Source: Bacteroidota bacterium (GTDB taxonomy: Bacteria > Bacteroidota > Bacteroidia > Chitinophagales > Chitinophagaceae). From it: DNA of 22,291 bases. This document shows, piece by piece, positions 1 through 7,486 of this stretch (position 1 is the stretch's first letter; the number at the start of each line of letters is the position of its first letter). The notes below the pieces were generated by a model. That model ran no database searches, was not told the DNA's origin, and saw nothing but the letters and a program-made list of their open reading frames with translations. Position numbers and translations under genes: made by a program. The stretch is taken from assembly GCA_023433265.1 (NCBI GenBank), contig JAEZDR010000096.1, positions 1 to 22,291 of the forward strand, read 5' to 3'.

Positions 1-630
1 ACACCGGATGCGCCTGAAGATTTTACGGACCTGGAAGCTTTCGGCCATAACAATTACAGTAAGGAACTTGAAGATCTACAGGTGGTAATCGATTGGGCAA
101 AGAAAGAATTCGCTTCATCGCGAGACGTAGACCCGGAAAACCTATTCCTAATAGGCCATAGCCTGGGTGGAGGCATATCAATAATTAAAGCCGCAGAGGA
201 GCCATCGATCAAAAAACTGGCTACCTGGGCCTCCATTAGCGAATGTATAACGCCGTGGGGCAATTGGCCCGCGGAGAAACTTGCGGAATGGAAATATTCA
301 GGGGTCGCATATTATCAGAACAGCCGCACCAAGCAACAAATGCCCCTCTATTATCAATTGTACGAAGACTATGTAAACAACTCAGCCCGGCTGAGCATCG
401 AAAACTCAATTAAGAAACTGGAGATACCCATACTTCTCTGCCATGGCACGCAGGATGAGGCAGTGCCCCTGGCAAAAGCAGAACAACTCAAACAATGGCA
501 GCCACGGGCACAGTTATTTACTATTGCAAGCGATCATGTTTTTGGAAGGAAACACCCCTACTCCGGTAGCACCGTACCTGCTGAAACGCAGGAAGTTGTA
601 AACGCCACAGTCAACTTTTTATCTAACTGA
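1..630 (+). CDS. Alpha/beta hydrolase, 5'-truncated by the window edge
   Basis: This is the C-terminal 209 codons of a serine hydrolase; the frame is open from base 1, so the true start lies outside the window. The nucleophile elbow GHSLGG places the catalytic Ser at visible residue 54. The acid is probably the Asp of HGTQDEAVP (about residue 152) and the base the His of SDHVFG (about residue 179), giving a complete Ser-Asp-His triad in the usual order. The fold resembles dienelactone hydrolase or prolyl-oligopeptidase-type esterases. No substrate can be inferred. There is no signal peptide in the visible part. The GTG at position 82 is an internal codon, not a start. The gene is followed by a 316-bp non-coding gap, so it probably ends a transcription unit. 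Family assignment is firm; exact function is unknown. Confidence 0.85.
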   Translation, partial: TPDAPEDFTDLEAFGHNNYSKELEDLQVVIDWAKKEFASSRDVDPENLFLIGHSLGGGISIIKAAEEPSIKKLATWASISECITPWGNWPAEKLAEWKYSGVAYYQNSRTKQQMPLYYQLYEDYVNNSARLSIENSIKKLEIPILLCHGTQDEAVPLAKAEQLKQWQPRAQLFTIASDHVFGRKHPYSGSTVPAETQEVVNATVNFLSN

Positions 631-946
631 AATCCTCAGCGTTAACCGCGATGACTAAGTGCTCCTTTTTTCTTCAGGACGCCTCAAACCAACCTCTTCA
701 TGACTACGTAGTGACTCCGATATAATTCCGATATGATTCCAATATAGTACCGGGGATACTGCGTGGTAACTCAGACTCAGTTGCCAAATTGACTCAGCCC
801 TAACCGCGACATTCACTCCCACAAAATAAGAAAGTAACACAAAGTAGGCTTTTTCCAGCCCAGCCTTGTTATAACTAATAACACTATGATCTCTATCACC
901 CTCTCCATAGCCCCTCTCCCCTACTTTCGCCGTAAATTCATTTGGC
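631..946. other. Non-coding gap with a degenerate 11-bp repeat array
   Basis: No convincing gene is present; the open frame on the minus strand here overlaps the U32 gene antisense and has no recognisable domain. The gap contains a 10-bp perfect palindrome ACTACGTAGT at 703-712, an 11-bp periodic array (listed separately), and a TACTTTCG element at 922-929 that could be a -7 promoter element, 17 nt before the U32 start codon. Confidence 0.6.
703..779. repeat. Degenerate 11-bp tandem array A
   Basis: Consecutive 11-bp units in phase from 703 are ACTACGTAGTG, ACTCCGATATA, ATTCCGATATG, ATTCCAATATA, GTACCGGGGAT, ACTGCGTGGTA and ACTCAGACTCA. The three units at 714-746 are clearly related (8-10 matches of 11 between pairs). 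The flanking units keep only a few columns, mainly an initial A followed by C or T. The 11-bp step is not a multiple of three, so this is not a coding repeat. It shares its period, but not its sequence, with arrays at 7370-7435 and 17908-18006. Confidence 0.6.
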
Positions 947-2194
947 ATGGATCCAAACATCGAATTACTTGCACCTGCGGGCAGCTTCGAAGCGCTTACC
1001 GCTGCCATACAGGCCGGCGCTAATGCGGTTTATTTTGGTGTAGAACAACTAAACATGAGGGCAAGGGCCACCATGAACTTCCTGGTTGACGATATGCCGG
1101 AAATCTCAAAGCGATGCCGGGAAAAGGGTGTGCGCACCTACCTAACGCTCAATACTGTAATCTTCGACCACGATATTAGCCTTCTGCAACAGATAGTAAC
1201 CAAGGCAAAACAAGCAAACATCTCGGCAGTTATTGCTTCGGATATGGCAGTGATCATGCACTGTACTAAGGCAGGAATACCCGTTCATATTTCTACCCAA
1301 CTGAATATAACCAATATTGAAGCTGTGAAATTCTACGCCCAGTTTGCCGATGTGATGGTTCTCGCACGCGAACTAAGCCTGAGGCAAATGAAAGCCATTT
1401 GCTCTGCAATAGAAAAACAGCAGGTAACAGGACCATCAGGAAAGATTGTTCAAATTGAGGTATTTGCCCACGGAGCCCTTTGCATGGCAGTATCCGGCAA
1501 GTGCTACCTGAGCCTGCATACGAAGAACGCCTCAGCAAACCGAGGTGCATGCGTGCAAAACTGTCGCAGAAAATACAAAGTAGTAGACATAGAAGACGGT
1601 CATGAACTGGAAATAGATAATGAATACATCATGTCGCCGAAAGACCTGTGCACAATTGAATTCCTCGATCACTTGCTAGCCACCGGCGTTTCGGTACTCA
1701 AGATAGAAGGCAGGGGCAAAAGCGCAGATTATGTATATACTACCACGGCTTGCTATCGCGAAGCCATAGAGGCTGTGAAAGACGGTAGCTATAGCGCGGC
1801 TAAGGTGCAAGGGTGGATGAACAGGCTGGAACAGGTTTATAACCGCGGGTTTTGGGGTGGCTACTACCTGGGAAAGCAATTGGGCGAATGGACCCATGCA
1901 TCAGGCTCTATCGCTACCCAAAAGAAGATTTACATAGGCAAAGGAAACCACTACTATCCTAAACGGGGAATTGCAGAGTTTAAGATAGAAAGCTATGACC
2001 TACGGAAAGGCGATAAGGTATTAATCATAGGCCCCACCACAGGTGTATTGGAAACAACAATCGAAACCCTGCATGTAAACGACGATGGGGCAAAAGATGT
2101 AGCTGTAAAAGGAGACCTGTGCGCATTTGCTGTAACACAAGCCGTACGTACAACTGACAAACTTTATAAACTCGTAGTCGCCGGTGCAGAATAA
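947..2194 (+). CDS. trhP: U32 peptidase-family protein, TrhP/YegQ-like tRNA hydroxylase
   Basis: A 415-residue U32-family protein. The N-terminus (ELLAPAGSFEAL, then AVYFGVEQLNMRA) and the U32 signature at residues 171-189 (EVFAHGALCMAVSGKCYLS) are intact. The closest known branch is TrhP (YegQ), which takes part in prephenate-dependent hydroxylation of uridine 34 in tRNA; other U32 branches are RlhA and UbiU/UbiV. Cysteines at 179, 186, 202, 206 and 235 follow the general pattern seen in U32 enzymes that hold a [4Fe-4S] cluster, so cluster binding is likely but inferred. The length fits a short TrhP-type protein. It overlaps the downstream ferredoxin gene by 11 nt, implying coupled translation and possibly electron supply. 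The U32 family call is very firm, the TrhP assignment less so. Confidence 0.85.
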   Translation: MDPNIELLAPAGSFEALTAAIQAGANAVYFGVEQLNMRARATMNFLVDDMPEISKRCREKGVRTYLTLNTVIFDHDISLLQQIVTKAKQANISAVIASDMAVIMHCTKAGIPVHISTQLNITNIEAVKFYAQFADVMVLARELSLRQMKAICSAIEKQQVTGPSGKIVQIEVFAHGALCMAVSGKCYLSLHTKNASANRGACVQNCRRKYKVVDIEDGHELEIDNEYIMSPKDLCTIEFLDHLLATGVSVLKIEGRGKSADYVYTTTACYREAIEAVKDGSYSAAKVQGWMNRLEQVYNRGFWGGYYLGKQLGEWTHASGSIATQKKIYIGKGNHYYPKRGIAEFKIESYDLRKGDKVLIIGPTTGVLETTIETLHVNDDGAKDVAVKGDLCAFAVTQAVRTTDKLYKLVVAGAE

Positions 2195-2420
2195 GGCTTC
2201 AATAACCATCATACATCAGCGAGCTAAATGCATTGGCTGCAATTATTGTGTGGAGTATGCACCTGATAGATGGGCTATGAGCAAAAAAGACGGGAAAAGT
2301 GTTCTGCTTGGGGCAAAAGAAAAGAAAGGTTTTTGGAGTGTGTCTGTTGCTGCACATGAATTGGAAGCAAATCAACAGGCAGTAGCTGCCTGCCCGACTA
2401 ATGTAATACAGATTAGGTGA
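2184..2420 (+). CDS. Single-cluster [4Fe-4S] ferredoxin
   Basis: A 78-residue ferredoxin starting with GTG inside the end of the U32 gene; no in-frame ATG lies before the cluster motif, so GTG is the best start. Cys16, Cys19 and Cys22 (CIGCNYC) plus remote Cys70 in the ACP motif can ligate one [4Fe-4S] cluster. The position after CxxCxxC where a second-cluster cysteine would stand in two-cluster ferredoxins is Ala-Pro here, so only one cluster is expected. It is soluble and cytoplasmic with no signal peptide. The 11-nt overlap with the U32 gene suggests it is a partner protein, for example an electron donor to a cluster-containing U32 enzyme. That partnership is inference. Confidence 0.85.
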   Translation: MQNKASITIIHQRAKCIGCNYCVEYAPDRWAMSKKDGKSVLLGAKEKKGFWSVSVAAHELEANQQAVAACPTNVIQIR

Positions 2421-2489
2421 GGTATAAAAATACGTTCGCCATTAAAAAGTGACGGCAATTAGACGCTAATACCCAAATAAGGTTATTGC

Positions 2490-2497
2490 TACCTTTA
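2490..2497 (+). promoter_or_regulatory. Possible -7 promoter element for the DUF2520 gene
   Basis: TACCTTTA resembles the Bacteroidota -7 consensus TAnnTTTG and ends 4 nt before the ATG at 2502. No good -33 TTTG was seen. If it is used, the transcript would be nearly leaderless. Confidence 0.4.
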
Positions 2498-2501
2498 CTC
2501 A

Positions 2502-3272
2502 ATGAAAATAGTGATGCTTGGTTCGGGAAATGTGGCGACTGCTTTTGCAAGGCTGCTACACAGCGATGGATTTAACATCATACAGGTATATAGCAGGCAC
2601 ATACAAAACGCACAAACGCTGGCATTGGAAGTTAATGCCGGCTATACCGATAAGCTAAGCGATATTAGCAAGGCAGGAGATGTTTACATCATTGCAGTGG
2701 CTGATGCAGCCATCGAAGCTATTGCGGCGGAATTGCGGCTTCCCGGTAAAACAATAGTACACACCGCCGGCTCCGTTGCTAAAGATGTGCTTAGTGCTGT
2801 TTCAGAAACCTACGGTGTGATTTATCCGGTTCAAAGCATCAGTAAACGCATGAACAGGGTACCGCCCATCCCTTTACTGATTGACGCCACTGACGGCAAC
2901 ACGCTCATGCAACTAATGGACCTTACCCGCAGGATTTCAAAACAGGTACAGGTAGCCAATGATGAAGAACGGAAGAAACTTCACCTTTCCGCAGTGTTCG
3001 TATCTAACTTTACAAATCACTTATATGCAATTGCTGAAGAGTATTGCAGGCAAAACAGGCTGTCTTTTCAACTGTTGCACCCCTTGATCAAAGAAACGGC
3101 TGAACGCCTGCAGTTTGGAGAGGCGGCAGCTTACCAAACAGGGCCTGCTATACGGCAGGATTATGAAACCCTAAGCAAGCACATGCATATGTTGGAGTCC
3201 AATCCGGAGGCTGCCAGCCTATACGAGCTGCTATCGAAAAGCATCATACAACATACCAAGGATAGAGGATGA
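2502..3272 (+). CDS. Rossmann-fold DUF2520 protein (NADP-binding oxidoreductase-like)
   Basis: 256 residues. The N-terminus MKIVMLGSGNVATAF carries the G-x-G-x-x-A dinucleotide-binding turn (residues 7-12) of the F420/NADP oxidoreductase Rossmann fold. The C-terminal half has the helical DUF2520 signature region (SNFTNHLYAIAEE, then LLHPLIKETAERL and TGPAIRQDYETL). The family resembles pyrroline-5-carboxylate and ketopantoate reductases, but no member has a clearly established reaction that could be assigned here. It is cytoplasmic. Its stop codon overlaps the ATG of the HTTM gene (ATGA at 3269-3272), so the two are probably translationally coupled. In other Bacteroidota I recall this family often next to a KdsC-like HAD phosphatase; here such a phosphatase lies about 11 kb away. 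Confidence 0.85.
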   Translation: MKIVMLGSGNVATAFARLLHSDGFNIIQVYSRHIQNAQTLALEVNAGYTDKLSDISKAGDVYIIAVADAAIEAIAAELRLPGKTIVHTAGSVAKDVLSAVSETYGVIYPVQSISKRMNRVPPIPLLIDATDGNTLMQLMDLTRRISKQVQVANDEERKKLHLSAVFVSNFTNHLYAIAEEYCRQNRLSFQLLHPLIKETAERLQFGEAAAYQTGPAIRQDYETLSKHMHMLESNPEAASLYELLSKSIIQHTKDRG

Positions 3273-4543
3273 GGTGGAATCAATACCTCTTTGCTCCTGT
3301 AAGCATTAAGCCCCTGGTTCTATTTAGAATTCTGTTTGGAAGCGTATTGTTCTTTGATTGCCTGCTACACGTGTATAAAGGTTGGGTTTATACTATGTAT
3401 ATAGCACCCGGCCATCACTTTAGTTATGTTGGGCTTGAGTTTATTAAACCGCTGCCCGGAAATGGCATGTACTATTATTTCGCGGCCATGGCAGCAGCAG
3501 CCTTAATGGTAGCCCTAGGCCTGTTTTTCAGGTTCTCAATTATTGTGTTCACGTTACTGTTCTCCACTGCCTTTCTCATGGAGCGAAGTTTCTACAACAA
3601 CCATAACTACTTAATCATCCTGTTGTCTTTGCTGCTCTGTCTTTCTCCGGCCGGTAGAAGAACATCCATCGATGTTTCCCGGAACCTGGTTAAGCCAGCA
3701 ACCTACTGTGGAAAATGGATCTATATATTGTTGGTTGCCCAAATAGCAATAGTGTATTTCTATGGAGCGATGAACAAGTTGCATCCTGATTGGCTGTCCG
3801 GCAATTTTCTATCCATTGCCTTTGCAAGACACGTGGAGCACCCCGTATTTGGCGTCCTTTATCAACAACAATGGTTCGTTCTGTTTATTGCTTATGCGGG
3901 AGTTCTATTCGACTTGTTGATTGTACCGCTTTTACTATTCAAGCCAACCCGAAAAGTAGCAGCTGTTGCCTATGCCTGCTTTCACCTATTCAATTCCTAT
4001 ACTTTCAATATTGGTATATTCCCATTTCTTGCTATTAGTATGCTGCCGCTTTTCAGTGGCTTTAACCGGCAGGCTAGCACATACCATCGGATGGCAACTA
4101 AAAATTGGGTCTTTCCTGTTTTAGTGTTATTTCTTGGCGTTCAACTGCTTTTACCCGTCCGACACTGGCTTATTCCCGGCGATGTAACCTACACGGGCGA
4201 AGGAGAACTCTTCAGTTGGCGCATGATGCTCAAGAATAGCAAAGGATCAATTGTTTATAAAGTGGTGGACGAGAAAACCGGCAAGATCTACTATGTGAAC
4301 CCACGCAAAGAATTTGCTAGCTATAAATACAACCTGCTTTGCTCCACTCCAGATATGATATGGAACTATGCACAGCACTTAAAAGCGAAAGCCAAAGAAT
4401 CAAAGATGCAGCCTTCGATCTTTGTTTCGTCTAATGTAAGCGTAAACAAGTCACCGCATTTCTTGCTTACTGACAGCACCATTAACCTTTGCACTGAGAA
4501 GTGGCAATACTTCGGGCATAATAAGTGGATCGTTCGTAGATAA
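3269..4543 (+). CDS. HTTM (vitamin K-dependent gamma-carboxylase-like) membrane protein
   Basis: A 424-residue integral membrane protein. Hydrophobic segments lie near residues 14-34, 68-88, 90-105, 113-127, 148-166, 201-224, 228-262 and 279-296, followed by a soluble C-terminal domain of about 125 residues. The sequence around YFYGAMNKLHPDWL (163-175) and the FDLL...FKPTRKVA...FHLFNSYTF stretch (214-245) are typical of the HTTM family, related to vitamin K-dependent gamma-glutamyl carboxylase. Bacterial members are largely uncharacterised, so carboxylase activity should not be assumed. The start ATG overlaps the DUF2520 stop by 4 nt. No terminator with a T-tract was seen after it. Confidence 0.85.
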   Translation: MRWNQYLFAPVSIKPLVLFRILFGSVLFFDCLLHVYKGWVYTMYIAPGHHFSYVGLEFIKPLPGNGMYYYFAAMAAAALMVALGLFFRFSIIVFTLLFSTAFLMERSFYNNHNYLIILLSLLLCLSPAGRRTSIDVSRNLVKPATYCGKWIYILLVAQIAIVYFYGAMNKLHPDWLSGNFLSIAFARHVEHPVFGVLYQQQWFVLFIAYAGVLFDLLIVPLLLFKPTRKVAAVAYACFHLFNSYTFNIGIFPFLAISMLPLFSGFNRQASTYHRMATKNWVFPVLVLFLGVQLLLPVRHWLIPGDVTYTGEGELFSWRMMLKNSKGSIVYKVVDEKTGKIYYVNPRKEFASYKYNLLCSTPDMIWNYAQHLKAKAKESKMQPSIFVSSNVSVNKSPHFLLTDSTINLCTEKWQYFGHNKWIVRR

Positions 4544-4759
4544 GGATAGGATAGTTTGTGGCGATCATTTACCAAACTGTAGTTTCAAATGCCATTGGCT
4601 AACTAGTTTAAAGCATTGAGGCAGCATAATAGCTGTTTTGTAGGCTTTGGCTATCAATTTCGTAGGATGTGGAAAACCTCTGAAACCCTTTTCTGGCATG
4701 GATTTGACTGAGATATCCACAGTAACGCAGTTACCTTAAACAAAAAAATTTGAACAGTT

Positions 4760-4906
4760 ATGCCTAACTCAAGCAACAGCAGCAAAAGAAGTGGAACTTC
4801 AAAAAGAGGATTCGCATCAATGGACAAAGAAAAACAAAGGGCAATAGCAAGAAAAGGTGGCCAGTCTTCTCATGGCGGTGGCCGCAAGAGTAATAGCAGT
4901 AAGTAG
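4760..4906 (+). CDS. Small KGG-motif stress peptide (YciG-like)
   Basis: A 48-residue, very basic and hydrophilic protein starting MPNSSNSSKR. The core RGFASMDKEKQRAIARKGG (residues 16-34) is the KGG motif of the stress-induced YciG/GsiB-type family, here in a single copy. The tail SSHGGGRKSNSSK is Gly/Ser/Lys rich. Members are associated with general stress, stationary phase or desiccation; the molecular role is not settled. Only one repeat is present, whereas GsiB-like proteins have several. The gene is monocistronic and ends 18 nt before a clear intrinsic terminator. No good Bacteroidota promoter pattern was found upstream, although a T-rich and A-rich stretch precedes the ATG. Family recognition is strong despite the short length. 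Confidence 0.9.
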   Translation: MPNSSNSSKRSGTSKRGFASMDKEKQRAIARKGGQSSHGGGRKSNSSK

Positions 4907-4924
4907 ATCTTGACCGTAGAATGG

Positions 4925-4966
4925 GGCTGGCTGGTTTCAATTATTTGAACCTAGTCAGCCTTTTTT
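4925..4966 (+). terminator. Rho-independent terminator after the KGG gene
   Basis: A stem of about 14 bp (GGCTGGCTGGTTTC pairing with GAACCTAGTCAGCC, including two G-T pairs and one mismatch) encloses the loop AATTATTT and is followed by TTTTTT. Confidence 0.9.
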
Positions 4967-4985
4967 ATTCATCTAAACTTTTAAT

Positions 4986-5243
4986 ATGCCTAACGAAAAA
5001 ACAGACAAGCAAGGCTTTAGCACTAATCAGCCAGATAAGGATAGAACGCTAGCTTCACAAGGCGGCCCCTCAACAGGTCTTGGTAATGCCACTAACAGAA
5101 CCTCTGCCAGCCCGGCAGAAGACACTCAAACCCGACTGGCATCCCTTTCAGCACAAAAGAAGAAAGAGGAACAAACCGGGCATGAAGAATCTAACGATAT
5201 AACGGAAGATGAGGTTAGGGGTATGGAAGATCAAACTCCATAG
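4986..5243 (+). CDS. Small hydrophilic, probably disordered hypothetical protein
   Basis: 85 residues, with no hydrophobic segment and no cysteine. It is rich in Thr, Ser, Gln, Asp, Glu and Lys, with the stretch SAQKKKEEQTGHEES, and ends in an acidic tail (DITEDEVRGMEDQTP). I recognise no domain. It looks intrinsically disordered. It starts with the same ten bases (ATGCCTAAC preceded by T/A-rich sequence) as the KGG peptide just upstream, and is followed by its own hairpin terminator, which supports it as a real gene. Being placed directly after a stress peptide suggests, but does not show, a stress role. Confidence 0.7.
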   Translation: MPNEKTDKQGFSTNQPDKDRTLASQGGPSTGLGNATNRTSASPAEDTQTRLASLSAQKKKEEQTGHEESNDITEDEVRGMEDQTP

Positions 5244-5277
5244 AAGCTAGGATACGAGGGATCAAACTTCATCGTTT

Positions 5278-5302
5278 AGCTGACCTCGCCGTCAGCTTTT
5301 TT
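5278..5302 (+). terminator. Rho-independent terminator between convergent genes
   Basis: A perfect 7-bp stem AGCTGAC/GTCAGCT with loop CTCGCC is followed by TTTTTTG-like T-tract on the plus strand. It ends the 4986-5243 gene. The right arm contains the stop codon of the convergent NADH dehydrogenase (5292-5294), so coding and terminator sequences overlap. Confidence 0.85.
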
Positions 5303-6599
5303 GTGGCAGGCTATTTCTATTCCTTAGCTCCATTATTTTTTTGGATGGCCTGTAAAAATCTTTAAACAGCAGGCGCAGGCTTTGATCATATGTAAAGTAC
5401 TGGTAAATCCAGTTCACAAACACTTGCACCTTGTTTTTAACCCCTAGTAATAAAAACAGGTGTAGGATCATCCAGACCATCCACGCGAACACACCATTAA
5501 AATGACGGTTCCCGGGAAGGTCGACTACAGCAAGCCCGCGACCTACTGTGGCCATGCTACCGCGGTCTTTGTACTCAAATTCCTCCATCTCTCTGCCCCT
5601 TGTTGAGTTTACCAGGTTTTTAGCTAAAAGCTTTCCCTGGTTCTTTGCCACATTTGCCACTTGCGGGTGCCCATTTGGGTATTTTGGGGTCTCCATATAA
5701 GCAATATCGCCTACGGCATAGATATTCCTTGAACCTATTACCTGATTGAACCGGTCTACTTTTATCCGGTTGCCCCTGGCGATAAGGGAGGGATCGATGC
5801 CCTCCGGTACATTACCCCTGATACCGGCAGCCCAAATTACGGTGCGCGCCGAGATGGTATTTCCATCCATCAGTGTTACAGTCTCTCCGTCATACTCCTT
5901 GACAATTGTGTTTAATTTGATATCGATACCCAGGCGAAGCAGGTACCGTTTAGCGTCCTCACTACTCTTTTCGCTCATGGCGCCCAATAGCTTTCCTGAA
6001 CCTTCCAGCAAGTATATCTTCATAAGGCTAAAATCTATTTCAGGGTAGTCCTTCGGTAACACGTGTTTACGCATTTCGGCTAATGCCCCTGCCACTTCTA
6101 CCCCGGTGGCACCTCCGCCTACAATAACAAGTGCCAACGTTTTAGCTACTTCATTTGGTTTATCCAGGAGAAGAAGTGCATCTTCGAAATTCTGTATTAG
6201 TCTATAGCGCATTTGAAGGGCTTCAACCGTTGTTTTCATCGGGTAAGCACAATCTGTGAGCTTTTGATTACCGAAGAAGTTAGTATCTGCCCCTGTAGCT
6301 ATTACCAGCGCATCATAATCAAATTCACCAATTGTGGTGCTTATTCTGTTTGCTGTTGCGTTGATGTGAGTGAGGTCAGCTAATCTAACCCGCACATTTT
6401 TGCTGTTTTGGAAATGTTTTCGCAGGGGAAAAGATATGTTACTGGCATCAAGCCCTGCTGTAGCCACCTGGTAGTAGAGGGGCTGGAATTGATGATAGTT
6501 GAACTTATCAATTAGCAGGACTTCTATACCGGGCTTGTTATTGAGATCTGTTGCAAGGTTTAGACCAGCAAACCCTCCCCCGACGATTATTACTTTCAT
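5292..6599 (-). CDS. ndh: Type II NADH dehydrogenase (NDH-2)
   Basis: A 435-residue two-dinucleotide-binding flavoprotein that oxidises NADH and reduces membrane quinone (probably menaquinone) without pumping protons. The FAD-binding motif VGGGFAGLN lies at residues 6-14. ATGAD closes the first domain (101-105). The NADH-binding motif VGGGATGVEVAG is at 160-171, and AVGDIA (295-300) contacts the flavin. QVANVAKNQG (313-322) matches the quinone-site region. A hydrophobic, aromatic segment near 368-387 followed by amphipathic sequence likely anchors it at the inner membrane face. Length is normal for NDH-2. The start ATG at 6599 is divergent from coaE across about 100 bp. The stop codon lies within a terminator hairpin belonging to the opposite strand. 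Confidence 0.93.
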   Translation of the reverse strand: MKVIIVGGGFAGLNLATDLNNKPGIEVLLIDKFNYHQFQPLYYQVATAGLDASNISFPLRKHFQNSKNVRVRLADLTHINATANRISTTIGEFDYDALVIATGADTNFFGNQKLTDCAYPMKTTVEALQMRYRLIQNFEDALLLLDKPNEVAKTLALVIVGGGATGVEVAGALAEMRKHVLPKDYPEIDFSLMKIYLLEGSGKLLGAMSEKSSEDAKRYLLRLGIDIKLNTIVKEYDGETVTLMDGNTISARTVIWAAGIRGNVPEGIDPSLIARGNRIKVDRFNQVIGSRNIYAVGDIAYMETPKYPNGHPQVANVAKNQGKLLAKNLVNSTRGREMEEFEYKDRGSMATVGRGLAVVDLPGNRHFNGVFAWMVWMILHLFLLLGVKNKVQVFVNWIYQYFTYDQSLRLLFKDFYRPSKKIMELRNRNSLPQKS

Positions 6600-6688
6600 G
6601 AGATTAAAATGAACCTGTTATGCTCAAATCATTTGCCAAGATAACCAGATAGAAACGCGTTTCTCAGTGTAATTGAACACTTTACCTG

Positions 6689-6695
6689 TACTTTG
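6689..6695 (+). promoter_or_regulatory. Possible -7 promoter element of coaE
   Basis: TACTTTG is a one-base-short version of TAnnTTTG and ends 4 nt before the ATG at 6700. No -33 element at the right spacing was seen. Confidence 0.35.
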
Positions 6696-6699
6696 CAAT

Positions 6700-7290
6700 A
6701 TGCTTAAAATTGGGATAACAGGCGGTATCGGCAGCGGGAAATCGTTAGTAGCCCAGATGTTTGCTGTGTTAGGAGCTCCCGTTTTTGACGCTGACAAAGA
6801 AGCGAAACTGATAATGGAAACCGACGCTTCAGTAAGGAATGCAGTAATACAAGCATTTGGTGAAGGAAGCTATACGGATGCAAAATTAAACCGCGGTTAC
6901 CTGGCCAACATAGTATTTAAAGATCCTTTCCAACTGGAGGTGCTGAACAGCATTGTACACCCCGCCACGATTGAAAGAGCAAACAAATGGTTTAAACTGT
7001 TTAACGTTCCATATGTGGTAAAAGAAGCAGCATTGCTTTTTGAAGCGGGTACAGCGACAGGCCTGGATTACGTGATTGGAGTTACAGCCCCTACCCACCT
7101 GCGTATTCAAAGAGCAATGGAGCGCGACGGGCTTACAAGAGAAGATGTGCTGAACAGGATGGAGCGGCAGGTGGATGATGAGATAAAAATGCGCCTTTGC
7201 AATTTTGTTATTGTAAACGACGAGCGAAACTCAATTATTAAGCAGGTAGTTAACCTACACGAGCAGTTCAGCCGAATGAGCAATAGCTAA
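6700..7290 (+). CDS. coaE: Dephospho-CoA kinase
   Basis: 196 residues. It phosphorylates the 3'-hydroxyl of dephospho-CoA with ATP, the last step of coenzyme A synthesis. The P-loop GITGGIGSGKS is at residues 5-15, followed by APVFDADKEAK with the conserved DAD, the HPATIERA segment of the CoA domain, and EAALLFEAG. The ATG at 6700 is chosen over an upstream in-frame TTG at 6673, because it puts the P-loop at the usual distance from the N-terminus and because the TTG lies upstream of a TACTTTGC promoter-like element that ends 4 nt before the ATG. Length is typical. It is cytoplasmic. No T-tract terminator follows, but a hairpin with one mismatch occurs at 7335-7355. Confidence 0.93.
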   Translation: MLKIGITGGIGSGKSLVAQMFAVLGAPVFDADKEAKLIMETDASVRNAVIQAFGEGSYTDAKLNRGYLANIVFKDPFQLEVLNSIVHPATIERANKWFKLFNVPYVVKEAALLFEAGTATGLDYVIGVTAPTHLRIQRAMERDGLTREDVLNRMERQVDDEIKMRLCNFVIVNDERNSIIKQVVNLHEQFSRMSNS

Positions 7291-7369
7291 AAGTTGTTTA
7301 TTGCCTTTCCGATGCTAAAAACAATGCCTGACAATATCGCGGTTAAACCACGATACTAGTGAGCTCAAA

Positions 7370-7435
7370 AACACTTCTAACGCTCTTGTTACGCTCTTGC
7401 CTCGGACTTGCCTCGGACTAGCCTCGGACTTGCCC
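7370..7435. repeat. 11-bp tandem array B
   Basis: Six consecutive 11-bp units are visible: AACACTTCTAA, CGCTCTTGTTA, CGCTCTTGCCT, CGGACTTGCCT, CGGACTAGCCT and CGGACTTGCCC. Adjacent units differ by one to a few bases, and the last three are almost identical. The gradual change along the array suggests growth by local duplication. It lies between coaE and the topoisomerase gene. Confidence 0.8.
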
Positions 7436-7460
7436 CCAAAATTGAAGCTGACTTCAGGGA

Positions 7461-7486
7461 ATAATCCACCATTCTATTGGGATTAT
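7461..7486. other. Inverted repeat upstream of the end-joining operon
   Basis: ATAATCC and GGATTAT are perfect 7-bp inverted arms separated by 12 bp. It could be an operator or an RNA hairpin. It is 127 bp before the topoisomerase start codon. No regulator is known from the window. Confidence 0.3.

Noticed and set aside
655..1008. 117-codon minus-strand open frame
   Set aside because: It spans array A and the start of the U32 gene antisense and shows no recognisable motif.
6673..6699. TTG start for coaE
   Set aside because: It would add nine residues before the P-loop and lies upstream of the likely promoter box; ATG at 6700 fits the family.
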